Assembly: GCA_035524795.1 (NCBI GenBank)
Contig: DATKOF010000005.1
Coordinates: 1-50,584, forward strand
Length of the DNA stretch: 50,584 bases
Direction of reading: 5' to 3'
Origin: DATKOF01 sp035524795
GTDB lineage: Bacteria > Pseudomonadota > Gammaproteobacteria > Burkholderiales > SG8-41
Under the pieces are notes generated by a model. It was given only the letters and a program-made list of their open reading frames with translations. It did not search any database and was not told the origin of the DNA. This document shows positions 1-6,000 of the stretch, in pieces. Position numbers and translations under genes: made by a program. Positions within the stretch are counted from its first letter, which is position 1; every line of letters starts with the position of its first letter.

Positions 1-2
1 GC

Positions 3-350
3 GCTTACGAAAACATCGGCCCCGCCGTTCTCCGTATTCCAAACATTCAAGTTGGATCACTTGATTTGAGTGACTTGAAATTTGCGCCTGATTCCTACGA
101 ACTGCCCGCCCATGCCGCTATAGCCACAGGCGATATGCTCATCATCCGAACCAACGGAAGCAAATCGCTTATTGGTAAAACCGCCCTACCTGTAACAAGT
201 TGCCTATACTCAAAAAGGGAATCATCATTCCCGGAATGGGAACGCAGAATCGCTATTCCACCGAAGGTCTGGCCGAAGCCGAATTCGAACCCGGTTCGCG
301 CGGTCGCGTGTTGCGCAATCTGCTTGGCATTCGATCCGTACGGGAGATAG
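3..350 (+). pseudogene. hsdS: Type I restriction specificity subunit (HsdS), broken 3' end
   Basis: The frame is open from the left edge. Codons 1 to about 62 read like the target-recognition-domain edge of HsdS: an RIPNIQ motif, a 'dlsdlKfa' segment, then GDMLIIRTNGS followed by IGKTAL, the usual 'GDiLfvRsNGS..lvGKta' block. Just after IGKTAL (about position 186) the reading changes to low-complexity sequence unlike HsdS and stops at 350, inside the next gene. The subunit is therefore cut in the middle of a recognition domain and should be non-functional here. The 5' part lies outside the window. It belongs with the hsdM gene at 2379; the two are separated by fic and a toxin-antitoxin-like cassette, so the locus has been rearranged. 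The HsdS identity is motif-based; the break is read directly. Confidence 0.75.
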
Positions 351-895
351 CACGCATCGAGTCAGATGCTTTGCTGTCGGCAACGGGCCGCCTGATCCAC
401 GATACGAGCCCGGATCAGCGATTCACAGCTGATGATATTTGCGCCATACACCACCTTTGGCTGGGGAAAATTTATCCATGGGCGGGACAATACCGGCAGG
501 TCAATATGGCCAAAGGTGATTTCATGTTCGCGGCATCCGAACAGGTGTCGCGATTGATGCGCGAATTCGAATGCGGCCCTCTTAGGGAATTCACGCCATG
601 CCGATTCTCAGAAATCGAACAGCAGGCTCATGCGATAGCAGTCGTACATGCGGAGCTAGTATTGGTACATCCGTTCCGCGAGGGCAACGGACGTTGCGCC
701 CGCTTGCTGGCGGTACTGATGGGCTTGCAAGCAGGATTGCCGATACTGGATTTCTCCGGCGTGTACGGCGCGGAGAGGCGGCGCTATATTGCGGCAGTTC
801 AGGCCGGACTGGATCGGAACTATGGACCGATGACCACGATATTCCGGCGCATCATTGACCGCACGCTGCGGGCAAAGGAAACTAGCCGCGGGTGA
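236..895 (+). CDS. fic: Fic family protein (probable AMPylator/NMPylating toxin)
   Basis: Fic proteins transfer a nucleotide monophosphate, usually AMP, to a hydroxyl side chain of a target protein. The complete active-site motif is present at residues 145-153, HPFREGNGR followed by C-A-R, with the catalytic His145 and the phosphate-anchoring GNGR. The upstream helical part (HHLWLGKIYPWAGQYR) is the usual beta-flap region. I chose ATG 236 over TTG 200 because AAAGGGAA sits about 14 nt upstream and the added residues look unrelated. No [S/T]xxxE[G/N] inhibitory helix is seen at either end, so this looks like a class I enzyme needing a separate antitoxin. A candidate lies convergently downstream (882-1076). 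Fic genes often sit in type I restriction loci, which fits the hsdS fragment upstream. The target is unknown. Confidence 0.9.
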   Translation: MGTQNRYSTEGLAEAEFEPGSRGRVLRNLLGIRSVREIARIESDALLSATGRLIHDTSPDQRFTADDICAIHHLWLGKIYPWAGQYRQVNMAKGDFMFAASEQVSRLMREFECGPLREFTPCRFSEIEQQAHAIAVVHAELVLVHPFREGNGRCARLLAVLMGLQAGLPILDFSGVYGAERRRYIAAVQAGLDRNYGPMTTIFRRIIDRTLRAKETSRG

Positions 896-1076
896 TGCGG
901 GTTTTACGGGTAGCAGCGGTTTTTGAGCGGGATACGAACCTACCGTCGGCGGAAGAGCGGAACGGTGCGTGGATGCCTTCAATGGCAGACGAACTGGCCA
1001 CGGAGCGCAATATAGCGCGTTCGCGCTCGATGGGATCACGCAGGTAGGGATTGACTGCTGTAAGCTTCTTACTCAC
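882..1076 (-). CDS. Small Fic-inhibitory-motif protein (candidate Fic antitoxin)
   Basis: A 64-residue protein starting at GTG 1076 (VSKKLTAVNPYLRDP...). Residues 29-34 read S-S-A-I-E-G and fit the [S/T]xxxE[G/N] inhibitory motif, whose Glu blocks ATP binding in Fic proteins. The N-terminal 'NPYLRDPxERE' block looks conserved in small proteins near type I restriction genes (from memory). The gene is convergent with fic and their stop codons overlap by 14 nt. This is unlike classical class I antitoxins, which lie upstream in the same direction. A perfect TATAAT lies 7 nt before the GTG, so the message could be leaderless; an upstream in-frame GTG at 1091 overlaps that box and is unlikely. It could instead be a relict of a class II Fic N-terminus. 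The antitoxin role is inference. Confidence 0.6.
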   Translation of the reverse strand: MSKKLTAVNPYLRDPIERERAILRSVASSSAIEGIHAPFRSSADGRFVSRSKTAATRKTRITRG

Positions 1077-1082
1077 ACCTGA

Positions 1083-1100
1083 ATTATACACTTTAGTGTA
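1083..1100 (-). promoter_or_regulatory. -10 box and overlapping palindrome before the small Fic-motif gene
   Basis: On the minus strand TATAAT occupies 1088-1083. It overlaps a 14-bp inverted repeat, TACACTTTAGTGTA at 1087-1100 (6-bp arms, 2-nt centre). No good -35 hexamer is seen. A palindrome of this type across a -10 is typical of an autoregulatory operator. It lies between the minus-strand gene and the hsdM remnant at 1118 on the plus strand, so it may once have controlled both. Confidence 0.45.
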
Positions 1101-1114
1101 AGAATATTCCCCTA

Positions 1115-1171
1115 AAAATGAATTCTGCGACCATCGTCCAGAAGCTCTGGAACTACTGCAACGTGCTGCGC
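1115..1171 (+). repeat. Direct repeat, left copy (hsdM 5' end)
   Basis: 57 nt that match 2376-2432 with one mismatch (T1126 against C2387, a synonymous Ser codon change). The repeat spans AAA plus the first 18 codons of hsdM. The two copies bracket the nucleotidyltransferase/HEPN gene pair. Confidence 0.95.
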
Positions 1172-1180
1172 ATGCACTAG
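1118..1180 (+). pseudogene. hsdM 5'-terminal remnant (20 codons)
   Basis: This reads the same first 18 residues as the full hsdM at 2379 (MNSATIVQKLWNYCNVLR), then M-H and a TAG stop. It is the original or duplicated start of hsdM, cut where the cassette 1172-2378 begins. No Shine-Dalgarno sequence is visible in front, so translation is doubtful. The remainder of hsdM after residue 18 is missing here. Confidence 0.9.
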
Positions 1181-1308
1181 CGTCGTATCGCCGCCGCCGA
1201 TCATCACCGCCCTCTTTTGCCGATCATGATGAAGTTACGAGGTTTGGAACTACGACATCGCCTTACGGATTCCCCTGAAAGTCGGGCTGGCTCTCCGTTC
1301 TCATTATT

Positions 1309-1322
1309 GCTACAATTGTAGC
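1309..1322. promoter_or_regulatory. Perfect 14-bp palindrome upstream of the wHTH/MNT gene
   Basis: GCTACAATTGTAGC is a perfect inverted repeat ending 24 nt before the ATG at 1347; it is followed by TTTTTT and contains a -10-like TACAAT. The first gene product has an N-terminal winged helix, so this is the obvious candidate for autoregulatory binding. Read as a terminator it would have no loop, which argues for an operator. Confidence 0.55.
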
Positions 1323-1346
1323 TTTTTTGAGAACATTCAAACCGGG

Positions 1347-1955
1347 ATGAACACGGCCAACCCCGTCGAGTTGCTGTTCGGCACCTATCGCCGGCAAATT
1401 TTGGCGCTGCTGTTGCTGCGCGACGAGGGATTTCACGTGCGCGAAATCGCGCGATTGACGCGCGTTCCCGCCGGATCGCTGCATCGCGAACTGAGGGCAT
1501 TGGCGGATGCCGGTCTCCTGCTGCGCGAAACCGCCGGCAACCAAGTGCGCTACCAGGCAAACCGGCGCAGCCTGATCTACCCCGAGCTCGCCGAGATTTT
1601 TCGCAAGACCGTCGGTTTGGCCGACGTGGTGCGCGACGCGCTGGCGCCGTTCGCCAACAAGATTGCTATCGCCTTCATATTCGGTTCGGTCGCGCGAGGC
1701 AAAGAGACCGCCAGCAGCGATATCGATGTCATAATCCTCGGCAAGCTGCCGTTCGCGCGCGTCGTCGGCGCGCTGGCGCCTCTACGCGACCGTCTGGGCC
1801 GGGAAATCAATCCCGTGGTAATGTCGAAAGCGGAGTTTCAGAACAAATACCGGGAGGAAGACCGTTTCGTGCGCCGCATCGCGCGGGAACCGAAACTGTT
1901 CTTGATCGGAACTGCCGATGACTTTGGAAAACTTGTTAAAGATCGGACGGCTTAA
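1347..1955 (+). CDS. Winged-helix plus nucleotidyltransferase (MNT) protein, antitoxin-like
   Basis: A 202-residue two-domain protein. Residues about 15-75 form a winged helix-turn-helix (FHVREIARLTRVPAGSLHRELRAL, then a wing with NQVRYQANR). Residues about 105-150 form a minimal nucleotidyltransferase: FGSVARGKETASSDIDV gives the GS signature (113-114) and the metal-binding Asp125 and Asp127. In HEPN/MNT modules the MNT protein neutralises the HEPN RNase, in some cases by AMPylating it; here the fused winged helix would also make it the transcriptional repressor. A perfect palindrome lies just upstream. The HEPN gene starts 38 nt before this gene ends, so translation is probably coupled. The pair sits immediately before hsdM. 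Function by analogy; domain calls are confident. Confidence 0.85.
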   Translation: MNTANPVELLFGTYRRQILALLLLRDEGFHVREIARLTRVPAGSLHRELRALADAGLLLRETAGNQVRYQANRRSLIYPELAEIFRKTVGLADVVRDALAPFANKIAIAFIFGSVARGKETASSDIDVIILGKLPFARVVGALAPLRDRLGREINPVVMSKAEFQNKYREEDRFVRRIAREPKLFLIGTADDFGKLVKDRTA

Positions 1956-2382
1956 GCCGCACGATGCCGATGCCCGGGAAATCGGGCAATTGCTGAGCGC
2001 GGCGCACCGCAATCTCGATGACGCGCATATCATGGAAATCAGCGCGGAAAACCGCTACGACGCCGCGTACAAGGCAGTCATGCAGGCCGCATTGGCGGCG
2101 CTCATGGCACACGGCTATCGGCCCGACACCAACCAGCCCGGCCATCATGCGACGGTGATTCAATCCCTGCCGAAAACCATCGGCTCAAAAGGAGAACGGG
2201 TAGCTGTACTCGACACGCTGCGACACAAGCGCAATCTTTCCGACTACACCGGCAAGGACATCGACCCCGCATCGGTCGAAGTCTGCATCAAGGAGGCCGC
2301 AACCCTGCTGAAGGAAGTCGAGGCGTGGATCGCGCAACATCGTCCCGATCTGGTGCCGAAAAATAAGGAGCGCGGAAAATGA
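1918..2382 (+). CDS. HEPN domain protein (probable toxin partner of MNT)
   Basis: A 154-residue all-helical protein typical of the HEPN fold: a long helix with SAENRYDAAYKAVMQAALAALMAHGYRP, then VIQSLPKTIG and a late motif RHKRNLSDYTG (R105-N106 ... Y110). Active RNase HEPN proteins usually carry R-x4-6-H; here the position of the His appears as Tyr, as in a branch with RNxxxY, so nuclease activity is not certain. The gene overlaps the MNT gene by 38 nt and its stop overlaps the hsdM start (ATGA), so it is part of a four-gene coupled run, 1347-4210. Either it is a toxin, or an effector guarding the methyltransferase. Confidence 0.8.
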   Translation: MTLENLLKIGRLKPHDADAREIGQLLSAAHRNLDDAHIMEISAENRYDAAYKAVMQAALAALMAHGYRPDTNQPGHHATVIQSLPKTIGSKGERVAVLDTLRHKRNLSDYTGKDIDPASVEVCIKEAATLLKEVEAWIAQHRPDLVPKNKERGK

Positions 2383-2432
2383 ATTCCGCGACCATCGTCC
2401 AGAAGCTCTGGAACTACTGCAACGTGCTGCGC
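2376..2432 (+). repeat. Direct repeat, right copy (hsdM 5' end)
   Basis: Second copy of the 57-nt repeat at 1115-1171, one mismatch. It is the start of the intact hsdM. Recombination between copies would excise 1261 bp holding the MNT and HEPN genes and join the upstream region to a complete hsdM. Confidence 0.95.
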
Positions 2433-3938
2433 GACGACGGGATGTCGTACGGCGATTACGTCGAACAGCTCACTTACCTGCTGTTTCTCAAGATGGCCGA
2501 CGAGCGCACGCAGGCGCCGTACAACCATAAAAGTCCAGTGCCGGAGAAATACGGCTGGCAAAGCCTGATCAAGAAGGACGGCGATGAATTGTTCGAGCAT
2601 TACCGCCACGTGCTGGAAGCGCTGGGCAACGAAAAGGGCCTGCTCGGGCTGATCTTCGGCAAGTCGCAGAACAAGTTTCAGGACCCGGCCAAGCTGCGGC
2701 GGCTGGTGGTGGACCTGATCGACAAGGAAAACTGGGTGTCGATGAGCGCCGACGTGAAAGGCGATGCCTACGAGGGCCTGCTGGAGAAGAACGCGCAGGA
2801 CACCAAGTCCGGCGCCGGGCAGTACTTCACGCCGCGCGCGCTGATCCGCGCGATGGTGGATGTGATGGCGCCGAAGCCGGGCGAGACGGTCTGCGACCCG
2901 GCGTGCGGCACCGGCGGCTTTCTGCTCGCGGCGCACGATTATGTAGCGCAGCAGCCGCACCTGACCAAGCCGCAGCTCAGGAAGCTCAAGCAGGAAACGT
3001 TCAAGGGTTGGGAGCTGGTGCAGGCGACGGCGCGGTTGTGCGCGATGAATCTGCTGCTGCACGGCATCGGCAGTCAGGACGACGAACCGATCGTGGTCGC
3101 CGATTCGCTCGCCGCCGATCCCGGCGACCGCTTCGAGCTGGTGCTGACTAATCCGCCGTTCGGCAAGAAGAGCAGCACGACCATCGTCGGCGAGGAAGGC
3201 AAGGTCAGCAAGGAGCGCGACATCGTCGAACGGCCCGATTTCTGGACGACGACTTCAAACAAGCAACTGAATTTCGTCCAGCATGTGAAGACGCTGCTCA
3301 AGCAGAATGGCCGCGCCGCCGTGGTGGTGCCGGACAACGTGCTGTTCGAAGGCGGCGCCGGCGAAACGATACGCCGCAAACTGCTGCACGAGTGCGACGT
3401 GCACACACTGCTGCGGCTGCCGACCGGTCTGTTCTACGCGCAAGGCGTCAAGGCGAACGTGCTGTTCTTCGACAAGAAGCCGGCGTCGGAAACACCGTGG
3501 ACGAAGCAGTTATGGATTTACGATCTGCGCACCAACCAGCATTTCACGCTGAAGACCGATCCGCTCAAACGCGAAGATCTCGACGAGTTCGTGCAGTGCT
3601 ACCACGCGGCGAACCGCCACGAGCGCAAGCCGACGTGGTTTGATGAATCGCTCCCTCACCTCAACCCTCTCCCGGCGGGAGAGGGAACGGCCCTCACCCC
3701 AGCCCTCTCCCACGAAGAGAGGGGGTTAAAGGGTCGCTGGCGTGTTTACGGCTACGACGAACTGATCGCGCGCGACAAGGCAAGCCTCGACATTTTCTGG
3801 CTCAAGGACGAGAGCCTGGCCGACGCCGACAATCTGCCGCCGCCGGATGTGATTGCGCAGGAAATCGTCGAAGACCTCGAAGCCGCCCTCGCGCAGTTCC
3901 GCGAGATTGCAGAAGATTTAAATGGAGCCTCGAAATGA
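2379..3938 (+). CDS. hsdM: Type I restriction-modification DNA methyltransferase subunit (HsdM)
   Basis: HsdM methylates adenine N6 within the site chosen by HsdS. Residues 1-130 are the helical HsdM_N domain (LWNYCNVLRDDGMSYGDY, LTYLLFLKMADE). The catalytic domain has GAGQYFTPRALI, the AdoMet motif DPACGTGG at about 173-180 and the catalytic NPPF at 258-261. The C-terminal 'YDELIARDKASLDIFWLKDESL' block is normal. At about residues 426-453 a palindromic repeat is inserted in frame (3654-3735) between HERKPTWFDES and GRWRVYGYDE, adding roughly 27 residues to the usual length of about 490. The Shine-Dalgarno AAGGAG lies inside the preceding HEPN gene. No hsdR and no complete hsdS are in the window, so the methylase would need a specificity subunit from elsewhere. 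Confidence 0.95.
   Translation: MNSATIVQKLWNYCNVLRDDGMSYGDYVEQLTYLLFLKMADERTQAPYNHKSPVPEKYGWQSLIKKDGDELFEHYRHVLEALGNEKGLLGLIFGKSQNKFQDPAKLRRLVVDLIDKENWVSMSADVKGDAYEGLLEKNAQDTKSGAGQYFTPRALIRAMVDVMAPKPGETVCDPACGTGGFLLAAHDYVAQQPHLTKPQLRKLKQETFKGWELVQATARLCAMNLLLHGIGSQDDEPIVVADSLAADPGDRFELVLTNPPFGKKSSTTIVGEEGKVSKERDIVERPDFWTTTSNKQLNFVQHVKTLLKQNGRAAVVVPDNVLFEGGAGETIRRKLLHECDVHTLLRLPTGLFYAQGVKANVLFFDKKPASETPWTKQLWIYDLRTNQHFTLKTDPLKREDLDEFVQCYHAANRHERKPTWFDESLPHLNPLPAGEGTALTPALSHEERGLKGRWRVYGYDELIARDKASLDIFWLKDESLADADNLPPPDVIAQEIVEDLEAALAQFREIAEDLNGASK
3654..3735 (+). repeat. Palindromic interspersed repeat inserted in frame within hsdM
   Basis: Two hairpins in tandem: CCCTCTCCC-GGC-GGGAGAGGG (3665-3685, 9-bp arms) and CCCTCTC...GAGAGGG (3703-3723, 7-bp arms), each preceded by a CTCACC motif. 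This is the common 'CCCTCACCCCAACCCTCTCCC' intergenic repeat of many Proteobacteria; translated, it reads PLPAGEG and LTPALSHEERG. It normally lies between genes. Here it keeps the reading frame. Confidence 0.85.
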
Positions 3939-4210
3939 GGCGCCACGGATTATTTGACGACTTTGTTGGAATTGCCGCGAAGCTGCCGTGGTGGGCCGGA
4001 ATCGCGCTGGTGATAGTTTCCTATTTCGCTCTTAATCACTTCGCCAACACGGAAATCCCTCATTCGACCGGCCTCAAGGAAGTCGGCGATGCGGCAGTAG
4101 CGCAAATCTGGAAGACGCTCGCCACAATCGGGCAGTACGTTCTACCCGCAGCATTTGTTATCGGCTCATTAGTCTCTGTCACGGGGACCAAGCGCAAGAA
4201 CGGAAAATGA
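3935..4210 (+). CDS. Two-TM membrane protein, N-terminal part of an Mrr-like restriction protein
   Basis: 91 residues with two membrane segments (LPWWAGIALVIVSYFALNHFA and GQYVLPAAFVIGSLVSVTG) ending in a basic tail. The 'LMPWWAGVALALISY' type N-terminus is known from membrane-anchored restriction endonuclease-like proteins that carry a C-terminal Mrr/REase domain. That domain is absent here: the protein ends right after the second helix. The start overlaps the hsdM stop (ATGA), so the two are translationally coupled. Either a true short membrane subunit or a decayed remnant; the sequence alone does not decide. Confidence 0.65.
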   Translation: MRRHGLFDDFVGIAAKLPWWAGIALVIVSYFALNHFANTEIPHSTGLKEVGDAAVAQIWKTLATIGQYVLPAAFVIGSLVSVTGTKRKNGK

Positions 4211-4252
4211 GCCAAGATACTCCAATGGGGGAAAATCATCGAGGACGACACC

Positions 4253-4579
4253 ATGACAACCCAATTCGTAAAACACATTTCCCTCGCGCTGCTGATCGCG
4301 GGCACCATGATCGCACCGCCCACGCTGGCGGCAGGCAGCGCCGCCGGTAGCGGCGCGCGCATCAGTAACGGCAATGCCGGCGACGTGACGATCACCAACG
4401 GCAACGCGGGCAACGTCACCATCACCAATGGCAACGCCGGCAATGCGACGATCACCAACAACGTGGGCGGCGCGCTCAACGGCGGCACGGCGGCCGACAA
4501 GCACCCCAACGGGGACGGCGCCTATTACTATCGCCGGCGCCACGACAAAAACGACGACGACCGCGACCGCGCGCGATGA
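4253..4579 (+). CDS. Secreted protein with NGNAG tandem repeats
   Basis: 108 residues. A signal peptide with a basic start and hydrophobic core (ISLALLIAGTMIAPPTLA) is followed by AGSAAGSGARIS. Then come three 10-residue repeats of the form NGNAG(D/N)(V/A)TIT at residues 39-68, a Gly-rich stretch and a charged tail (YYYRRRHDKNDDDRDRAR). The repeats resemble beta-solenoid or curlin-like strand units in spacing, but I do not recognise the family. It is preceded by GGAAAATC-type sequence, not a clear Shine-Dalgarno, and its TGA overlaps the next ATG (ATGA at 4576). A periplasmic or surface location is inferred from the signal peptide. Confidence 0.65.
   Translation: MTTQFVKHISLALLIAGTMIAPPTLAAGSAAGSGARISNGNAGDVTITNGNAGNVTITNGNAGNATITNNVGGALNGGTAADKHPNGDGAYYYRRRHDKNDDDRDRAR
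4367..4456 (+). repeat. Three 30-nt tandem coding repeats
   Basis: Three consecutive 30-nt units coding NGNAG-x-x-TIT. The units differ at synonymous sites and in two codons, so this is an aged in-frame expansion inside the secreted-protein gene. Confidence 0.85.
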
Positions 4580-4872
4580 TCATCCGCATCATCAAGGCGG
4601 TAAAGTACGGCGACGGCGACGCGCCGGTGGCGGTGATCTGGCAGCACGCCGACGCCGCGGCCAACGAGTGGGTCGGCGATGAGCTGGAAGCCGACATCGA
4701 AGAAGTGGCCGCCGCGCTCGACCAGGGGCAGACCGTTTATCTGGAGTGGTTCGCCGACGGCCGCTCGGTACAGGGGCCGCAGGTGCGCAAGATCACGCAC
4801 GCGAGCGGGGCCGCGAGCATCGAGAGCGTGGAGCCCGACCGTCCGCTCAACCAGTTGCCGTATTTCGATTGA
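4576..4872 (+). CDS. Hypothetical protein, acidic, 98 residues
   Basis: Not recognised. The protein is soluble and acidic, with a Trp-rich core (VAVIWQHADAAANEWVGDELEADIEEVAAALDQG, YLEWFADGRSVQGP). It has no signal peptide and no transmembrane segment. The ATG overlaps the stop of the secreted repeat protein, so the two genes are probably one transcript. No catalytic motif is visible. The regular alternation of hydrophobic strands and one Ala/Glu helix suggests a small alpha/beta fold. Confidence 0.6.
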   Translation: MIIRIIKAVKYGDGDAPVAVIWQHADAAANEWVGDELEADIEEVAAALDQGQTVYLEWFADGRSVQGPQVRKITHASGAASIESVEPDRPLNQLPYFD

Positions 4873-4980
4873 TCTTTACCTTGCAGCAGGCAAATAGCTA
4901 TTAAACATATTACAGATTGCTTCGGTGGTTCCATCCGACTCACTGATGAGCGGCTGGCGCATATTCTTGAGCATCCCGAA

Positions 4981-5211
4981 ATGCGGGATATGGCGGCGGA
5001 GATCGAGCGGATATTGCACCAGCCACAGTTGGTGCGCCGTTCGCGCTCGGAAACGGCGGTGCGGTTGTTTTATGCGTTTTACGCACAGACGATCGTGGGT
5101 GGTAAATGGCTGTGCGTCGTGGTTAAATATGCGGAGAATGATGCGTTTGTCGTCACCGCTTACCTGACGGACAAACCTAAAGCAGGAGAAGACTTATGGC
5201 CAATAAAGTAA
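4981..5211 (+). CDS. DUF4258-like small protein paired with DUF2283
   Basis: The first ATG is at 4981, giving 76 residues (MRDMAAEIERILHQP ... RSETAVRLFYAFY ... KWLCVVVKY ... YLTDKPKAGEDLW). This is the pattern of small DUF4258-like proteins that precede DUF2283 genes. The same frame is open upstream from the stop at 4870-4872, and reads IRLTDERLAHILEHPEM directly before the ATG, which looks like the normal N-terminus of this family. The true start may therefore be a rare codon near 4900 (ATT), or the gene has lost its start. The end overlaps the DUF2283 gene by 16 nt. A toxin-antitoxin-like role is often assumed for such pairs, without proof here. Confidence 0.65.
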   Translation: MRDMAAEIERILHQPQLVRRSRSETAVRLFYAFYAQTIVGGKWLCVVVKYAENDAFVVTAYLTDKPKAGEDLWPIK

Positions 5212-5405
5212 AAGTGTGGTTCGACGCAGAAGCGGATTTCCTTGAAGTCCGCTTCTCGGATGCCGCTGGTTACGAGAAGGAAACTGGCCACGACGCGGTG
5301 ATGGAGCGAGTGGACGCGCGCGGCAACGTCATCGGTTTCAGCGTTCTCGGCGTAAGCCGGTTCCGGAAGGACAAACCGCTGGAAGCGGATTTAACCGCCG
5401 TTTAA
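5196..5405 (+). CDS. DUF2283 domain protein
   Basis: 69 residues. VWFDAEADFLEVRFSD, then ERVDARGNVIGFSVLGVSRF, is the DUF2283 signature (a short beta-meander with 'D.e.DvLyi.f...GnivGieil'). A strong Shine-Dalgarno, AGGAGAAG, lies 7 nt upstream, and the gene overlaps the DUF4258-like gene by 16 nt. It is likely the antitoxin-like partner of that gene. No DNA-binding motif is visible. Confidence 0.85.
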   Translation: MANKVKVWFDAEADFLEVRFSDAAGYEKETGHDAVMERVDARGNVIGFSVLGVSRFRKDKPLEADLTAV

Positions 5406-5445
5406 AATCCCGCGCACAACCACCCTTGGAGCGAATCTTAATTTG

Positions 5446-5643
5446 ATGAATTACCGCATCGCCCTGCATAAATCGAAGGAAGGCTACAGCGTTTCGGTTC
5501 CGGGCCTGCCCGGCTGCTGGTCGCAAGGCACGACGGAACAGGAAGCCATGGAAAACATCCGTGACGCGATTCGTGAATACCTATCCGTCGTCGAAGAGCA
5601 ACTCCGCAGCGAGGACATTCGTGAAATCGAGATCGCGCATTAG
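5446..5643 (+). CDS. hicB: HicB family antitoxin-like protein
   Basis: 65 residues from ATG 5446: YRIALHKSKEGYSVSVPGLPGCWSQGTTEQEAMENIRDAIREYL. This is the partial-RNase-H HicB fold with the 'vPglpgC.sqGdT.eEAl.Ni..Ai' signature. It is short and lacks the C-terminal DNA-binding domain of longer HicB proteins. It is followed after 2 nt by a hicA whose frame is broken, so the antitoxin probably persists without its toxin. GGAG at about 5428 is far from the start, so the start is the weak point. Confidence 0.88.
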   Translation: MNYRIALHKSKEGYSVSVPGLPGCWSQGTTEQEAMENIRDAIREYLSVVEEQLRSEDIREIEIAH

Positions 5644-5645
5644 TC

Positions 5646-5858
5646 TTGCCTGAAATCCCCGGCGTCAATCATCTCGATGCAGTGCGCGCGCCGGAGAAAG
5701 CGGGCTTTCGGATCGCGCGGCAGGGCAACCATATCGTCATGAGAATGGTCAACGTATCCTGACCATTCCCCGCCACAATCCGGTCAATGCGTTTACCTTG
5801 GGCGGGATCGTTCGCGATGCCGGTCTCACCGTCGAAGAATTCCGCGCATTACCCTGGT
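5646..5858 (+). pseudogene. hicA: HicA toxin gene with a one-base deletion
   Basis: From TTG 5646 the frame reads LPEIPGVNHLDAVRAPEKAG then FRIARQGNHIVMR, the HicA double-stranded-RNA-binding-like fold with the catalytic 'G.H' (QGNH). After HIVMR it runs into a stop at 5760-5762. Shifting one frame at about 5744 restores NGQRILTIPRHNPVNAF and GGIVRDAGLTVEEFRAL, the normal second half of HicA. The expected AGAAATGGT is AGAATGGT, so one A has been lost from a short A run. The toxin should be inactive unless frameshifting occurs there. It could also be a sequencing error. Confidence 0.85.
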
Positions 5859-6000
5859 TACGGAAGCCGTATTGGGAATTTTACGCGACTGATTTCCTGT
5901 GTGAAGGTTGCGCCTTCCCTTCCCCGATTGCGGGGCATAGAATGGGCACGCGCTACCTGCTGTTCCCAGCATCCGTTGTTTCGCGCCTCAGGAGGACATC

